From the NCBI GenBank assembly GCA_964437145.1, contig CAYTFW010000006.1, positions 11,013-75,012 on the forward strand: 64,000 bases of DNA, given 5' to 3'. The position numbers and the translations under genes were made by a program. Of this stretch, positions 54,881 to 64,000 are shown one piece after another (positions within the stretch are counted from its first letter, which is position 1; each line of letters starts with the position of its first letter). The notes beneath the pieces were generated by a model, which saw nothing but the letters and a program-made list of their open reading frames with translations, was not told the origin of the DNA and searched no databases. The stretch comes from JAFAZJ01 sp964437145. GTDB taxonomy: Bacteria; Pseudomonadota; Alphaproteobacteria; Reyranellales; Reyranellaceae.

Positions 54881-55888
54881 TCAGTCGAGCTTGATGTTGG
54901 CCCGGGTGATGATGTCGCCCAGCCGCGCCTCCTCCTTGTCGCGGTAGGCGACGATCTCCGCCTGGCTGGTCCACCACGCCGTGGCGCCCTGATCCTGGTA
55001 CTTGCCGGCGACATCGGCCGATTCCAGCGCCTGCTTGGAGACGGCGTTGATGCGATCGACGATGGGTTGCGGGATGCGCGCCGGGCCGCAGACGCAGGTC
55101 CACGACGTGATGTCGAAGCCCGGCAGGAACTCGTTGATCGTCGGCACGTCGGGCGCCGAGGGGCTGCGCTTGAGCGTGCTGACGGCGATGCCGCGCACCT
55201 TGCCCGGCCGCACCTGGGCCAGCGCGCCGGGGATGTTGTCGAACATCAGCTGGATCTGGCCCGACATGAGATCGACGATCGCCGGCGCCGCGCCGCGATA
55301 GGGCACGTGCAACACGTCGACCTTGGCCATCAGCTTCAAGAGCTCGCCACTCAGATGCAGCGTCGTACCGGCGCCGGCCGAGCCGTAGGAATACTTGCCG
55401 GGATTCTTGCGCAGCAATTCGATCAGTTCCGGCAGGTTCTTGGCCGGCAGGTCGAGGTTGGTGATCAGCATGTTGGGCAGGAACCACAGCCCGCTGATGA
55501 AGGTGAAATCCTTGCGCGGATCGAACGGCAGCTTGCCCTTCTTGAGCGTCGGCGAGATGCCGTGGCTGGCGATGCCACCGAGGCCCAACGTATAGCCGTC
55601 GGGATCGGACTTCGCGACCACGTCGACGCCGACGTCGCCGCCGCCGCCACCGCGGTTCTCGACCACCCAGGGCTGCTTCGTCAGCTCGCTCATCTTGGCG
55701 CAATAGATGCGCGAGAGCGTGTCGGTCGCGCCGCCGGCGGGAAACGGATTGATGTAACGCACCGCGCGGTTTGGCCAGGAGTCTTGCGCCCGCGCCACGC
55801 CCGAGGCGATCATCGGCGCGACCAGCGCGCCGCCCAACACCACGCGCCTGCGCACCGGCGTTCCCTTACGCGAACCGAGTTCCGTCAT
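54881..55888 (-). CDS. Bug/TctC-family solute-binding protein, copy 1
   Basis: A 335-residue periplasmic binding protein of the tripartite tricarboxylate transporter type. A Tat-like leader (TPVRRRVVLGGALVAPMIASG) precedes WPNRAVRYINPFPAGGATD, the family start. GAGAGTTLHLSGEL and HVPYRGAAPAIVDLMSGQ are typical ligand loops. The ATG at 55888 follows GGGAGGG. No TctA/TctB membrane genes adjoin. The ligand is unknown, usually a carboxylate. Confidence 0.87.
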   Translation of the reverse strand: MTELGSRKGTPVRRRVVLGGALVAPMIASGVARAQDSWPNRAVRYINPFPAGGATDTLSRIYCAKMSELTKQPWVVENRGGGGGDVGVDVVAKSDPDGYTLGLGGIASHGISPTLKKGKLPFDPRKDFTFISGLWFLPNMLITNLDLPAKNLPELIELLRKNPGKYSYGSAGAGTTLHLSGELLKLMAKVDVLHVPYRGAAPAIVDLMSGQIQLMFDNIPGALAQVRPGKVRGIAVSTLKRSPSAPDVPTINEFLPGFDITSWTCVCGPARIPQPIVDRINAVSKQALESADVAGKYQDQGATAWWTSQAEIVAYRDKEEARLGDIITRANIKLD

Positions 55889-56006
55889 CGTCACACCCTC
55901 CCTGTGCGCGGCTTACCCGCGCGCGATCTTCATTGTCCTGACGGCGACGATGCTAGGGGCAGGCGGTGGGCGGACGCAACATGTGCGGACGGATAAGTTC
56001 CGCCTA

Positions 56007-57341
<1,335 letters not shown>

Positions 57342-57346
57342 GTGAC

Positions 57347-58219
57347 CTAACTACCCAGCATCTTCATCGCGTTGGCGAGGCTGCGCCGCATGCGGTTGAA
57401 CGATTCGGCGAGCGAGGCGATCTCGTCGCTTCCCTTCACCTCGACCTCGGGCGCGTCCATGTTGCCCAGGCTGATGTCGTTGGCCGCCGTCGACATCTGT
57501 CGCACAGGTTTCACCACGATGTAGTGCAGCATGACGTTGAGCAGCACGATCACCACCGCGAACACCACCGCCAGGCCGCCGACATAGAGCATCAGCAGCC
57601 GATCGGCCTGCTTGTTGACCACGGCCATCGGCACCGTGGCGATCTGCGCGCCGATGGTCTCGTTGAGCTTCCAGCCGAAGCCGTTATTGGGGCCGTAGAG
57701 GTCGACCATGGTCTGCGGCGCCTCCTTAGGGCTGGTGTGGCAGAGCAGGCAGGCCGGGTTGGTGATGCGCACCGGCTTGGCCAGCACCAGCACCGGACCG
57801 GCCGGCGTGTCGCGCGTCGTCACCCATTCCGTGAGCTTGGGGTCCTTGCGGAACTGCTCGATGATGTCGGCCTCCCAGTCGGTGGCACGGTCGGCCGGGT
57901 TGGTCGGATTGAGCGCGGCTTCCTTGAAGTTGTAGTCGGGGTACTGCTTTTGCATAGAGCGCCACACGGTCTGCGCCGCCCAGTTCGGCACGGAGTGCGG
58001 CAGGAAGCGCGCTTTCATCTGCTCGCGCAGCAGCGGCTCGATCTCGGTCGCGGTGTAGCCGCGCACGGCGGCGGCCTGGGCGACGATCAGGCCCGCGTCG
58101 CGCAACACCTGCTGACGGCCGCTCTCGCGCAACGCCTGGTTGGACAGGAAGGCCGCCAGGCCGAGGCCGACGAGGAAGGCCACGGCCATCACGATGTTGA
58201 ACTTGGCTTTCAGTCCCAT
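57347..58219 (-). CDS. Membrane c-type haem sensor (DUF3365/Tll0287-like with HAMP)
   Basis: A 290-residue protein. Membrane spans lie near residues 7-25 and 208-232, framing a periplasmic DUF3365 domain with a c-type haem-binding motif C157LLC160H161. A HAMP-like segment and coiled tail (VKPVRQMSTAANDISLGNM ... SFNRMRR) follow on the cytoplasmic side but there is no kinase domain, so the neighbouring Ser/Thr kinase (5 bases downstream) is the obvious partner. It may sense redox or gas. Confidence 0.78.
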   Translation of the reverse strand: MGLKAKFNIVMAVAFLVGLGLAAFLSNQALRESGRQQVLRDAGLIVAQAAAVRGYTATEIEPLLREQMKARFLPHSVPNWAAQTVWRSMQKQYPDYNFKEAALNPTNPADRATDWEADIIEQFRKDPKLTEWVTTRDTPAGPVLVLAKPVRITNPACLLCHTSPKEAPQTMVDLYGPNNGFGWKLNETIGAQIATVPMAVVNKQADRLLMLYVGGLAVVFAVVIVLLNVMLHYIVVKPVRQMSTAANDISLGNMDAPEVEVKGSDEIASLAESFNRMRRSLANAMKMLGS

Positions 58220-58236
58220 GACGACACACTCCCCGA

Positions 58237-59319
58237 CTAGCGGACCGTTGCCAGGCGGCTTGCCTGTTGCGGTGTCAGCCGGCCCGTGGGCTCAGACATG
58301 ACCTGCATCTGGAACCGGCGGATCGCGGCTCGCGTCTCCGGACCGAACACGCCATCCAGTGCCCCGTTGTAGTAGCCCAGAAGCTTCAACGCCTCCTGCA
58401 TGCGCCGACGATGCTCGAGTGTCATCAGGTCTTCTTCCGGCATGGTCACGTCCGGCGCCGGCGGTGTGGCGACAGGTGGCGTGGCGACGGGCGGCGTGGC
58501 GACGGGCGGCGTGGCGACGGGCGGGGTTGGCGGCTGAACCGGCGGCGTCGCCGCAGTCGGCGCGTCCGCGACCGCCGGGCGGCCGACGATCAGGCCGGCG
58601 GTCGTGGGCTGACGCACCACCGCGATTGTCGTCGCCGAGGTCGAACCCAGCCGCTGCTGGACAGCCGCCACGAAGGCACCGTTCTCGATCGTCGGCGCGC
58701 TGCCCAAGGTCGCGGTCAGCGCCGACGACAGCGGTGTGCCGGCCGGACCGGGCGAGGTCTCGAACACGGTAATCGCGGCCAGCCCGTCCGAGGCCGCCGT
58801 TTGCGCCACGGTGTCGAAGCCGGTCGGCTTGGCGCCGGCAGGCGGCACGACGTCGAGCGCCACGACCGAGGGGCCGGCTTTGCTGCGCGACAGCGCGTCG
58901 TAGACCGCTTTGACCAGCACGCCCTGGGTAAACAGGTCGGTGGGCCGCTCCAAAGTCGCCGAGACGGGCATCAGGAAGGCGCGATCGTTGAGACTGGCGC
59001 CACGCCCGCAGATATAGACGAAGGCGCCGGCGCCGGGCGACTTGGCCAGCCGGCCGCTGAAGTCGGCCAGAGCCGCATCGAAGCCGCCACCGCTCACGTC
59101 GTTGCGGTCGACCACGTCATAGCCCGCGGCGCGCAGCCGGTCGGCGACGGCGCGGGCCGCCGGCGGACAGGCCGGCACCGGCTGCTGCGTGGCATAGGTG
59201 CCGTTGCCCAGGACCAGGGCGACGCGCTGTGCGGTCTGGGCGGTGGCAGGCTGGATCGCGCCCAGCGACGCCAGGGTAAGCACCGCGCCTGCGGCGAATT
59301 TGCGGACAACTAGCGACAT
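58237..59319 (-). CDS. Exported caspase-fold protein without catalytic residues, with peptidoglycan-binding domain
   Basis: A 360-residue protein. A signal peptide (residues 1-28) is followed by a caspase-like fold: RVALVLGNGTY is the first strand, VYICGRGASLNDRAFLMPV is the site where active members have GHG (His106 is Arg here), and ALDVVPPAG replaces the usual DACRNNP with its nucleophilic Cys. A Pro-rich linker (four VATPP units) leads to a peptidoglycan-binding domain (LKLLGYYNGALDGVFGPETRAAIRRFQ). It is thus a likely non-catalytic, wall-bound member of the bacterial caspase family. It lies 17 bases upstream of the haem sensor gene. Confidence 0.7.
   Translation of the reverse strand: MSLVVRKFAAGAVLTLASLGAIQPATAQTAQRVALVLGNGTYATQQPVPACPPAARAVADRLRAAGYDVVDRNDVSGGGFDAALADFSGRLAKSPGAGAFVYICGRGASLNDRAFLMPVSATLERPTDLFTQGVLVKAVYDALSRSKAGPSVVALDVVPPAGAKPTGFDTVAQTAASDGLAAITVFETSPGPAGTPLSSALTATLGSAPTIENGAFVAAVQQRLGSTSATTIAVVRQPTTAGLIVGRPAVADAPTAATPPVQPPTPPVATPPVATPPVATPPVATPPAPDVTMPEEDLMTLEHRRRMQEALKLLGYYNGALDGVFGPETRAAIRRFQMQVMSEPTGRLTPQQASRLATVR
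58463..58522. repeat. Four tandem 15-bp units coding for VATPP
   Basis: Three identical units GGCGTGGCGACGGGC and one diverged unit encode the Pro-rich linker of the pseudocaspase. Such a tract can change in number by slippage. Confidence 0.85.
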
Positions 59320-59331
59320 GGCGTGAGCCCC

Positions 59332-60177
59332 CTACGTCTCGTCGACCACGGCGTTGCGCAGCACGCCGATACCCGAAATGTCGACCTCGATCACATCGCC
59401 CGCCTTCATCCACAGCGGCGGCGTGCGCCCGGCGCCCACGCCGTGCGGCGTGCCGGTGGCGATCACGTCGCCGGGTTCCAGCGGTGTGATGGTCGACAGG
59501 TACTGAATCAGGGTCGGGATCGGATAGATCAGGTGATCGACGGTATCGCGCTGCACTTCGGTGCCGTTGAGGCGCGTCACCAGCGTGAGCGTCGTCGGAT
59601 CGGGAATCTCGTCCGAGGTCGTCATCCACGGCCCCAACGGGCCGGTGCGCGGGAAGTTCTTGCCCGCCGTCACCGAGTGCTTCTGGAAATCGCGCACCGA
59701 GCCATCGAGAAAGCAGCTGTAGCCGGCGACGTGCTTCAGCGCGTCTTCGGCGCGGATGTGGCGACCGCCTTTGCCGATGATCACCGCCAGCTCGCCCTCG
59801 AAGTCGAAATGGGTCGAGGCGCGTGGCCGGGGCAGCGTGTCGCCATGCGCCACCAGCGTGTTGTGCAGGCGCGCGAAGACGCTGGGATTGGCCGGCAGCT
59901 CGCGCGCCATCTCGGCGGCGTGCGTACGGTAGTTCAGGCCGATGCAGAGGATCTTGTCCGGCGCCGGGATTACCGGGTCGTAGGTGATATCCCGCAACGC
60001 GTAGTCCGGCGGCGCGCCGCGGGCGATGCGATCGAGCTCCGGCAACGCGCCCCCAGCCAGCGCCGCGCGCAAGGTCGGGAACCGGTCGCCCACGCGATCC
60101 GCCAGATCGACCACGCCGTCGCCGACCACGGCGCCATACAGGGCGCGGCCCTCGGCTCTGAAGCTCAGCAGTTTCAT
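59332..60177 (-). CDS. Fumarylacetoacetate hydrolase-family protein, copy 2
   Basis: A 281-residue FAH-fold protein. Metal-binding residues are in HFDFEGELAVIIGK; GYSCFLDGSVRDFQ and ATGTPHGVGAGRTPP follow. It lies 12 bases upstream of the pseudocaspase gene and 58 bases after a Bug protein gene. It is related to the family member at 2598-3467 but is not its tandem duplicate. The start ATG at 60177 gives MKLLSFRAEG, typical of the family. Substrate unknown; placement next to a Bug protein suggests uptake and cleavage of an oxo-acid. Confidence 0.85.
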   Translation of the reverse strand: MKLLSFRAEGRALYGAVVGDGVVDLADRVGDRFPTLRAALAGGALPELDRIARGAPPDYALRDITYDPVIPAPDKILCIGLNYRTHAAEMARELPANPSVFARLHNTLVAHGDTLPRPRASTHFDFEGELAVIIGKGGRHIRAEDALKHVAGYSCFLDGSVRDFQKHSVTAGKNFPRTGPLGPWMTTSDEIPDPTTLTLVTRLNGTEVQRDTVDHLIYPIPTLIQYLSTITPLEPGDVIATGTPHGVGAGRTPPLWMKAGDVIEVDISGIGVLRNAVVDET

Positions 60178-60235
60178 ACGCCCTATATAACGCGAACCCG
60201 GCCGGTCGGGCTGTTCCCTGCGGAACGCCGGCGCG

Positions 60236-61204
60236 TTACTCCACCCGCGCGCCCGACGCGCGCACGACCGGCGCCCAACGGGCGATCTCCTCGGGATAGA
60301 ACTTGTCGAGATGGGCCTTGCCCAGCGGCGGGATGTCGGTGCCGAGCTCGGCGTAGCGCTTGGTCACCTCGGGCTTGGCGAGGATCTCGCGCAGCGCCGC
60401 CTCGAGGCGCTCGACGATCGGCTGCGGCAAGCCGGCCGGACCGGCGAGGCCATACCACGAGGTGGCGGCGAAGCCGGGCACGGTCTCGGCGATGGCCGGG
60501 AACTCGGGCATGATCTTCGATCGCTCCGGCGAGGTCACGGCGATGCCGCGCAGCTTGCCGTCCTTGACCAGCGGCCAGGTGCTGGGCGCGTTACCGAAGA
60601 TCATGTGCACCTGACCGGCGACCAGATCGATCAGCGCCGGCCCGCCGCCCTTGTAGGGCACGTGCAGCATGTCGACGCCGGTCATCTGCTTGAACAGCTC
60701 GCCGCTCAGATGCAGCGAGGTGCCGGCGCCGGACGAGCAGAAGGTGTACTTACCGGGGTTCTTCTTCAGCAGATCGATCAGCTCGGCCACGGTCTTCGCC
60801 GGCACCGACGGATGCAGCGCCAGCAGGTTGGGCAACGAGGCGAACATCGAGATCGGCGTGAAGTCCTTGTAGGGATCGTAGGCCAGCTTGGCGTACAGAG
60901 TCGGATGGATGCCGTGCGAGCCCACGGTGATCATGCCCACCGTGTAGCCGTCGGGCGCCGCGCGCGCGAGCTCGACCGTGCCGACAGTGCCGCCGGCGCC
61001 GCCCCTGTTGTCGACCACGAAGGTCTGGCCGAAGGTCTTGCCGAGCTGGTCGGCGATGATGCGGCCGATCGTGTCGGTGCCGCCGCCGGGCGGAAACGGC
61101 ACGATGAAGCGCACCTGCCGATTGGGCCACGCGGCCTGCGCGCGCACGATCGCCGGCGCGAGAAGCAATGAAGCGGTCGAGGCGATCAGGTCGCGCCTGC
61201 GCAT
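60236..61204 (-). CDS. Bug/TctC-family solute-binding protein, copy 2
   Basis: A 322-residue periplasmic binding protein with a Tat-type leader (MRRRDLIASTASLLLAPAIV) and the family start AAWPNRQVRFIVPFPPGGGTD. The ATG at 61204 follows GGGAGA; a longer frame is not supported. It probably heads the FAH-pseudocaspase-sensor-kinase operon. No membrane permease genes adjoin. Confidence 0.87.
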   Translation of the reverse strand: MRRRDLIASTASLLLAPAIVRAQAAWPNRQVRFIVPFPPGGGTDTIGRIIADQLGKTFGQTFVVDNRGGAGGTVGTVELARAAPDGYTVGMITVGSHGIHPTLYAKLAYDPYKDFTPISMFASLPNLLALHPSVPAKTVAELIDLLKKNPGKYTFCSSGAGTSLHLSGELFKQMTGVDMLHVPYKGGGPALIDLVAGQVHMIFGNAPSTWPLVKDGKLRGIAVTSPERSKIMPEFPAIAETVPGFAATSWYGLAGPAGLPQPIVERLEAALREILAKPEVTKRYAELGTDIPPLGKAHLDKFYPEEIARWAPVVRASGARVE

Positions 61205-61298
61205 GGCAATTCTCCCAACGTCGGCGCCCGTTCGTATCGCGCCTTGATTGGCGGCGACTGTATCGATGGCCGCCACACCTGTCACCTAAGCACCTCTT

Positions 61299-61367
61299 CT
61301 GTCATTCCGAGCGCAGCGAGGAATCCAGGCGGCTTCCCTGGATTCCTCGCTGCGCTCGGCATGACAG
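61299..61367. repeat. REP-like palindromic repeat, copy 6
   Basis: A 69-base palindrome with CTGTCATTCCGAGCGCAGCG at the left and complement at the right; it lies between divergent genes, so here it is not at a 3' end but in a promoter region. Confidence 0.88.
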
Positions 61368-61435
61368 AGTGATTCCGTCCAGGCGCGATACGCTCTAGGT
61401 TCAACTTCCCTGAAACCTCGCGCGTCCCATCCACC

Positions 61436-62260
61436 ATGTCCACTGCCGCCCACGCAACCCGCTCCGTCGCCATCGCAGGCCTCGGCACCATCGGCCTCAA
61501 GGTCGCGCGCGCCCTGGACCAGGGAATCCCCGGCCTGCGCCTGAGCGCCGTCGCCGGCCGCGACCGCGACAAGACGGCGAAGGCCGTCGCGGGCTTCACG
61601 ACGCCGCCCAAGGTCGTCGACAGCGGCGAGCTGGCCCAGCACGCCGACATCGTCGTCGATTGCGCGCCTTCGGCCGCGTTCTCCGCGCTGGGCGATTCAG
61701 TGATCGGCGCCGGCAAGATCCTGATGACGGTCAACGCCGGCGCCCTGCTGCGCCGCCTCGACCTGGTCGACAAAGCGAAGGCGAGCGGCGGCCAGGTGAT
61801 CGTGCCAACAGGCGGCCTGCTGGGCTTCGACGCCGTGCGTGCGCTGGCCGAGGGCACGATCACGCGCGTCACCATGATCACGCGCAAGCCGCCCAACGGG
61901 CTTGACGGCGCGCCTTATCTCGTCGAGCGCGGCATTTCCCTGAAGGGGCTCAACGAACCCAAGCGCGTCTTCCAGGGCAACGCCACCGAAGGCGCCAAGG
62001 GCTTCCCGGCCAACGTCAACGTCGCCGCCGCGCTGGGGCTGGCCGGCATCGGCCCGGATCGCACGACCTTGGAGATCTGGGCCGACCCCACCGTCGAGCG
62101 CAACACCCACACCATCGAGGTCGAAGGCGACACCGCGCGGCTGACGATGAAGATCGAGAACGTGCCGAGCGAGGAGAACCCCAGGACCGGCAAGATCGTG
62201 GCGCCCAGCGTCATCGCCTGCTTGCGCGGCATGACCGCGCCGCTGCGCGTGAGCACCTGA
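61436..62260 (+). CDS. nadX: Aspartate dehydrogenase-like protein
   Basis: A 274-residue NAD(P)-dependent dehydrogenase. The dinucleotide loop GLGTIGLKVA is at about residues 15-24, and VNAGALLRRLDLVD, VPTGGLLGFDAV and the C-terminal block ENPRTGKIVAPSVIACL match the L-aspartate dehydrogenase family, which makes iminoaspartate or oxaloacetate from aspartate. It is 1 base ahead of a RidA-like gene; RidA proteins clear imines, so a shared imine chemistry is plausible. nadA and nadC are not nearby, so the role in NAD synthesis is uncertain. Confidence 0.8.
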   Translation: MSTAAHATRSVAIAGLGTIGLKVARALDQGIPGLRLSAVAGRDRDKTAKAVAGFTTPPKVVDSGELAQHADIVVDCAPSAAFSALGDSVIGAGKILMTVNAGALLRRLDLVDKAKASGGQVIVPTGGLLGFDAVRALAEGTITRVTMITRKPPNGLDGAPYLVERGISLKGLNEPKRVFQGNATEGAKGFPANVNVAAALGLAGIGPDRTTLEIWADPTVERNTHTIEVEGDTARLTMKIENVPSEENPRTGKIVAPSVIACLRGMTAPLRVST

Positions 62261-62261
62261 C

Positions 62262-62654
62262 ATGCCACGGCGGCGCCTGACCGTCGGCCGGCCCTGGGAG
62301 CAGACTGCGTTGTTCTCGCTGGGTATCGTCGCCAGCGGGCCGCAACTGCACACCGCGGGCATCACGGCGCGCGACCGCGAGGGCAAGCTGATCGGCCGCG
62401 GCGACATGCGGGCGCAGGTCGCGCAGTGCTTCGCCAATCTCCAGGAAACCCTGACGGCGGCCGGCGCGGGGTTCGACGACGTGGTGAAGTACACGGTCTT
62501 CACGACAGACATCGAGGCCTACATGCGGACGCAGGACATGCGCGCGCCGTTCTTCGTCGGCAAGCCCGCCGCCACCCTGGTCGAGGTGCGCAAGCTCGCC
62601 GATCCGGACATGCTGGTCGAGGTCGAGGCCATCGTCAGCGTGCCTGAGGCTTGA
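62262..62654 (+). CDS. RidA/YjgF-family protein lacking the imine-deaminase arginine
   Basis: A 130-residue Rid-family protein, usually a trimer. Hallmarks VVKYTVFTTDIEAYM, FFVGKPAATLVEVRKLADPDMLVEVEAIV are present. Where RidA has P-A-R in its active site, this sequence reads KPAAT, so the catalytic arginine is alanine; such members are usually not imine deaminases. It starts 1 base after the aspartate-dehydrogenase-like gene and is probably co-transcribed. Confidence 0.82.
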   Translation: MPRRRLTVGRPWEQTALFSLGIVASGPQLHTAGITARDREGKLIGRGDMRAQVAQCFANLQETLTAAGAGFDDVVKYTVFTTDIEAYMRTQDMRAPFFVGKPAATLVEVRKLADPDMLVEVEAIVSVPEA

Positions 62655-62707
62655 GCTGAAGATCGCTATGACGGTCTAGGTGATCCTGCTGGAGAGGACG
62701 CCGTTGC

Positions 62708-63886
62708 CTACCGCCGCAACTCCTTCATCGCGCTCTCGATGCCGCCTAAGGTCAACGGATACATCCGATCGCTCATCAGCTGCTTGAGCAGCTGGATCGA
62801 GGGCGTGTACTGCCAGTGCCGCTCGGGCACCGGATTGAGCCAGACGCAGCTCGAATACAGATCGGTGACGCGCTGCATCCAGACCTGGCCGGCTTCCTCG
62901 TTCCAGTGCTCGACCGAGCCGCCGGGATAGACGATCTCGTAGGGGCTCATCGAGCCGTCGCCGACGAAGATCACCTTGTAGTCCGACGGGTAGGTGTGCA
63001 GCACCTGCGAGGTCGGCGTCGTGTCGGTGTGGCGCCGGCGGTTGTCCTTCCACAGCTTCTCGTAGAGGCAGTTGTGGAAGTAGAAGAATTCCAGGTGCTT
63101 GAACTCGGTGCGCGCGGCGGAGAACAGCTCCTCGCAGACCCGGATATGCGCGTCCATCGAGCCGCCGATGTCGAACATGACCAGCACCTTGATCTTGTTC
63201 TTGCGCTCCGGGACCATCTTGATGTCGAGCCAGCCGGCGTTGCGCGCGGTGCTGCGGATGGTGTCGTCGAGATCGAGCTCGGTCTCCAGGCCCTCGCGGG
63301 TGAACTTGCGCAGGCGGCGCAGCGCCATCTTGATGTTGCGCGTGCCGAGCTCGACGGTGTCGTCGAGGTTCTTGTACTCGCGCTTGTCCCAGACCTTGAC
63401 CGCACGGCCCTCGCGGTGCTTGTCCTGGCCGATGCGCACGCCCTCGGGATTGAAGCCATAGGCGCCGAACGGCGAGGTGCCGGCGGTGCCGATCCACTTG
63501 CTGCCGCCCTGGTGGCGCTTCTGCTGCTCCTCGAGACGCTTCTTCAGCGTCTCCATCAGCTTCTCCCAGCCGCCCAGCGCCTCGATCTGCTTCTTCTCCT
63601 CCTCGGTCAGAAGCTTCTCGGCCAGCTTGCGCAGCCACTCCTCCGGGATCTCGGCGGTGGCGGCGTCGGCGGCTTTCTCCAGGCCCTTGAAGACATGGCC
63701 GAAGACGCGGTCGAATTTGTCGATGTTGCGCTCGTCCTTCACCATGATCGAGCGGCTGAGATAGTAGAAATCGTCGACGCTGTAGTCGGCGAGATGGGCG
63801 TCCATCGCCTCGAGCAGCGCCAGGTACTCCTTGATGGAGACCGGCACCTTGGCGTTCTTGAGCTCGAGGAAGAAGTTGGTGAACAT
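62708..63886 (-). CDS. VWA (CoxE-like) domain protein
   Basis: A 392-residue cytosolic protein of the CoxE/VWA group that pairs with MoxR-type AAA+ ATPases in metal-centre or complex assembly. The MIDAS motif is D239-x-G241-x-S243 in LVMFDIGGSMD. The N-terminal 130 residues are helical and charged (TEEEKKQIEALGGWEKLMET). No MoxR gene is in the window; it may lie beyond 64000 on the minus strand upstream. Confidence 0.82.
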   Translation of the reverse strand: MFTNFFLELKNAKVPVSIKEYLALLEAMDAHLADYSVDDFYYLSRSIMVKDERNIDKFDRVFGHVFKGLEKAADAATAEIPEEWLRKLAEKLLTEEEKKQIEALGGWEKLMETLKKRLEEQQKRHQGGSKWIGTAGTSPFGAYGFNPEGVRIGQDKHREGRAVKVWDKREYKNLDDTVELGTRNIKMALRRLRKFTREGLETELDLDDTIRSTARNAGWLDIKMVPERKNKIKVLVMFDIGGSMDAHIRVCEELFSAARTEFKHLEFFYFHNCLYEKLWKDNRRRHTDTTPTSQVLHTYPSDYKVIFVGDGSMSPYEIVYPGGSVEHWNEEAGQVWMQRVTDLYSSCVWLNPVPERHWQYTPSIQLLKQLMSDRMYPLTLGGIESAMKELRR

Positions 63887-63936
63887 CGCCGGCCTCCGCC
63901 GTGACTCAGTCTGTCTCTGTCATGTCTAGCGACCAC

Positions 63937-64000
63937 CTGTCATCCCGAGCGCAGCGAGGGATCTAGGCCGGCCCTGGATCCCTCGCTGCGCTCGGGATGA
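63937..64000. repeat. REP-like palindromic repeat, copy 7 (cut by window end)
   Basis: CTGTCATCCCGAGCGCAGCG starts at 63937 and the right arm ends at the window edge as CTCGGGATGA, a few bases short of the full element. It lies 51 bases upstream of the VWA gene start. Confidence 0.85.

Overview
This 64 kb window is high-GC DNA (roughly two-thirds G+C by eye) from a Gram-negative bacterium, most likely an alphaproteobacterium. The evidence is the aapQMP-type amino-acid transporter, the set purB / DUF1476 / purC-purS-purQ-purL / bolA / grxD / rpsD that is normally near-contiguous in Alphaproteobacteria, GTG-started rpsD, Bug/TctC-type binding proteins and dispersed REP-like palindromes. I cannot assign a genus from sequence alone.

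Layout. 1-2.5 kb: end of an amino-acid ABC transporter operon. 2.6-6.9 kb: fumarylacetoacetase-family enzyme, HAD phosphatase, purB and a PIN toxin/antitoxin pair. 6.9-11.4 kb: hyuAB-type hydantoinase/oxoprolinase, then an AhpD-like/CMD protein whose CxxC motif is read through an in-frame UGA (CPFU). 11.6-17.4 kb: tandem hot-dog hydratases, DUF1476, SDR, tyrosine phosphatase, a lone phage-type gene and a di-iron ferritin-like protein. 17.6-22.1 kb: purC-purS-purQ-purL-bolA-grxD. 22.2-25.1 kb: glycine-rich exported proteins, a surface-antigen-like protein and an ECF sigma/anti-sigma pair. 25.1-31.1 kb: Fe-dependent dehydrogenase, orphan solute-binding protein, GDP-fucose synthase, and a lipoate ligase / DsrE / GcvH-like trio. 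31.3-40.6 kb: secreted Hint-domain protein, then a seven-gene formate dehydrogenase operon (fdoG with selenocysteine, fdoH, fdoI, fdhE, Sel1-repeat protein, two unknowns) and a flavodoxin-like gene divergent from an HxlR regulator. 41-48 kb: M14-type deacylase, PEP-mutase-family enzyme, second ferritin-like paralogue and two more orphan binding proteins. 48-54 kb: membrane spermidine-synthase-like protein, two exported PCMT-like methyltransferase paralogues and a divergent 5'-nucleotidase-family protein. 54-61 kb: rpsD, two Bug proteins and a probable operon of FAH, pseudocaspase, haem sensor and Ser/Thr kinase. 61.4-64 kb: aspartate-dehydrogenase-like protein, RidA-like protein and a CoxE-like VWA protein.

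Most striking points. (1) Two genes appear to be interrupted by UGA, but each UGA falls exactly where a selenocysteine is expected. Both are followed by a hairpin that puts G23-U24 in the loop, counted from the U of UGA, as in the E. coli fdhF SECIS. One is formate dehydrogenase; the other is a much less usual AhpD-like selenoprotein. (2) A lipoate ligase, a DsrE protein and an atypical GcvH-like carrier are clustered with no glycine-cleavage or Hdr genes. (3) A Ser/Thr kinase, a c-type haem sensor and a caspase-fold protein that has lost both catalytic residues lie in one operon. (4) Two methyltransferase paralogues of a normally cytosolic family both carry export signals. (5) At least seven copies of a 67-84 bp palindrome lie between genes. 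No tRNA, rRNA, CRISPR array, integrase or transposase gene was recognised.
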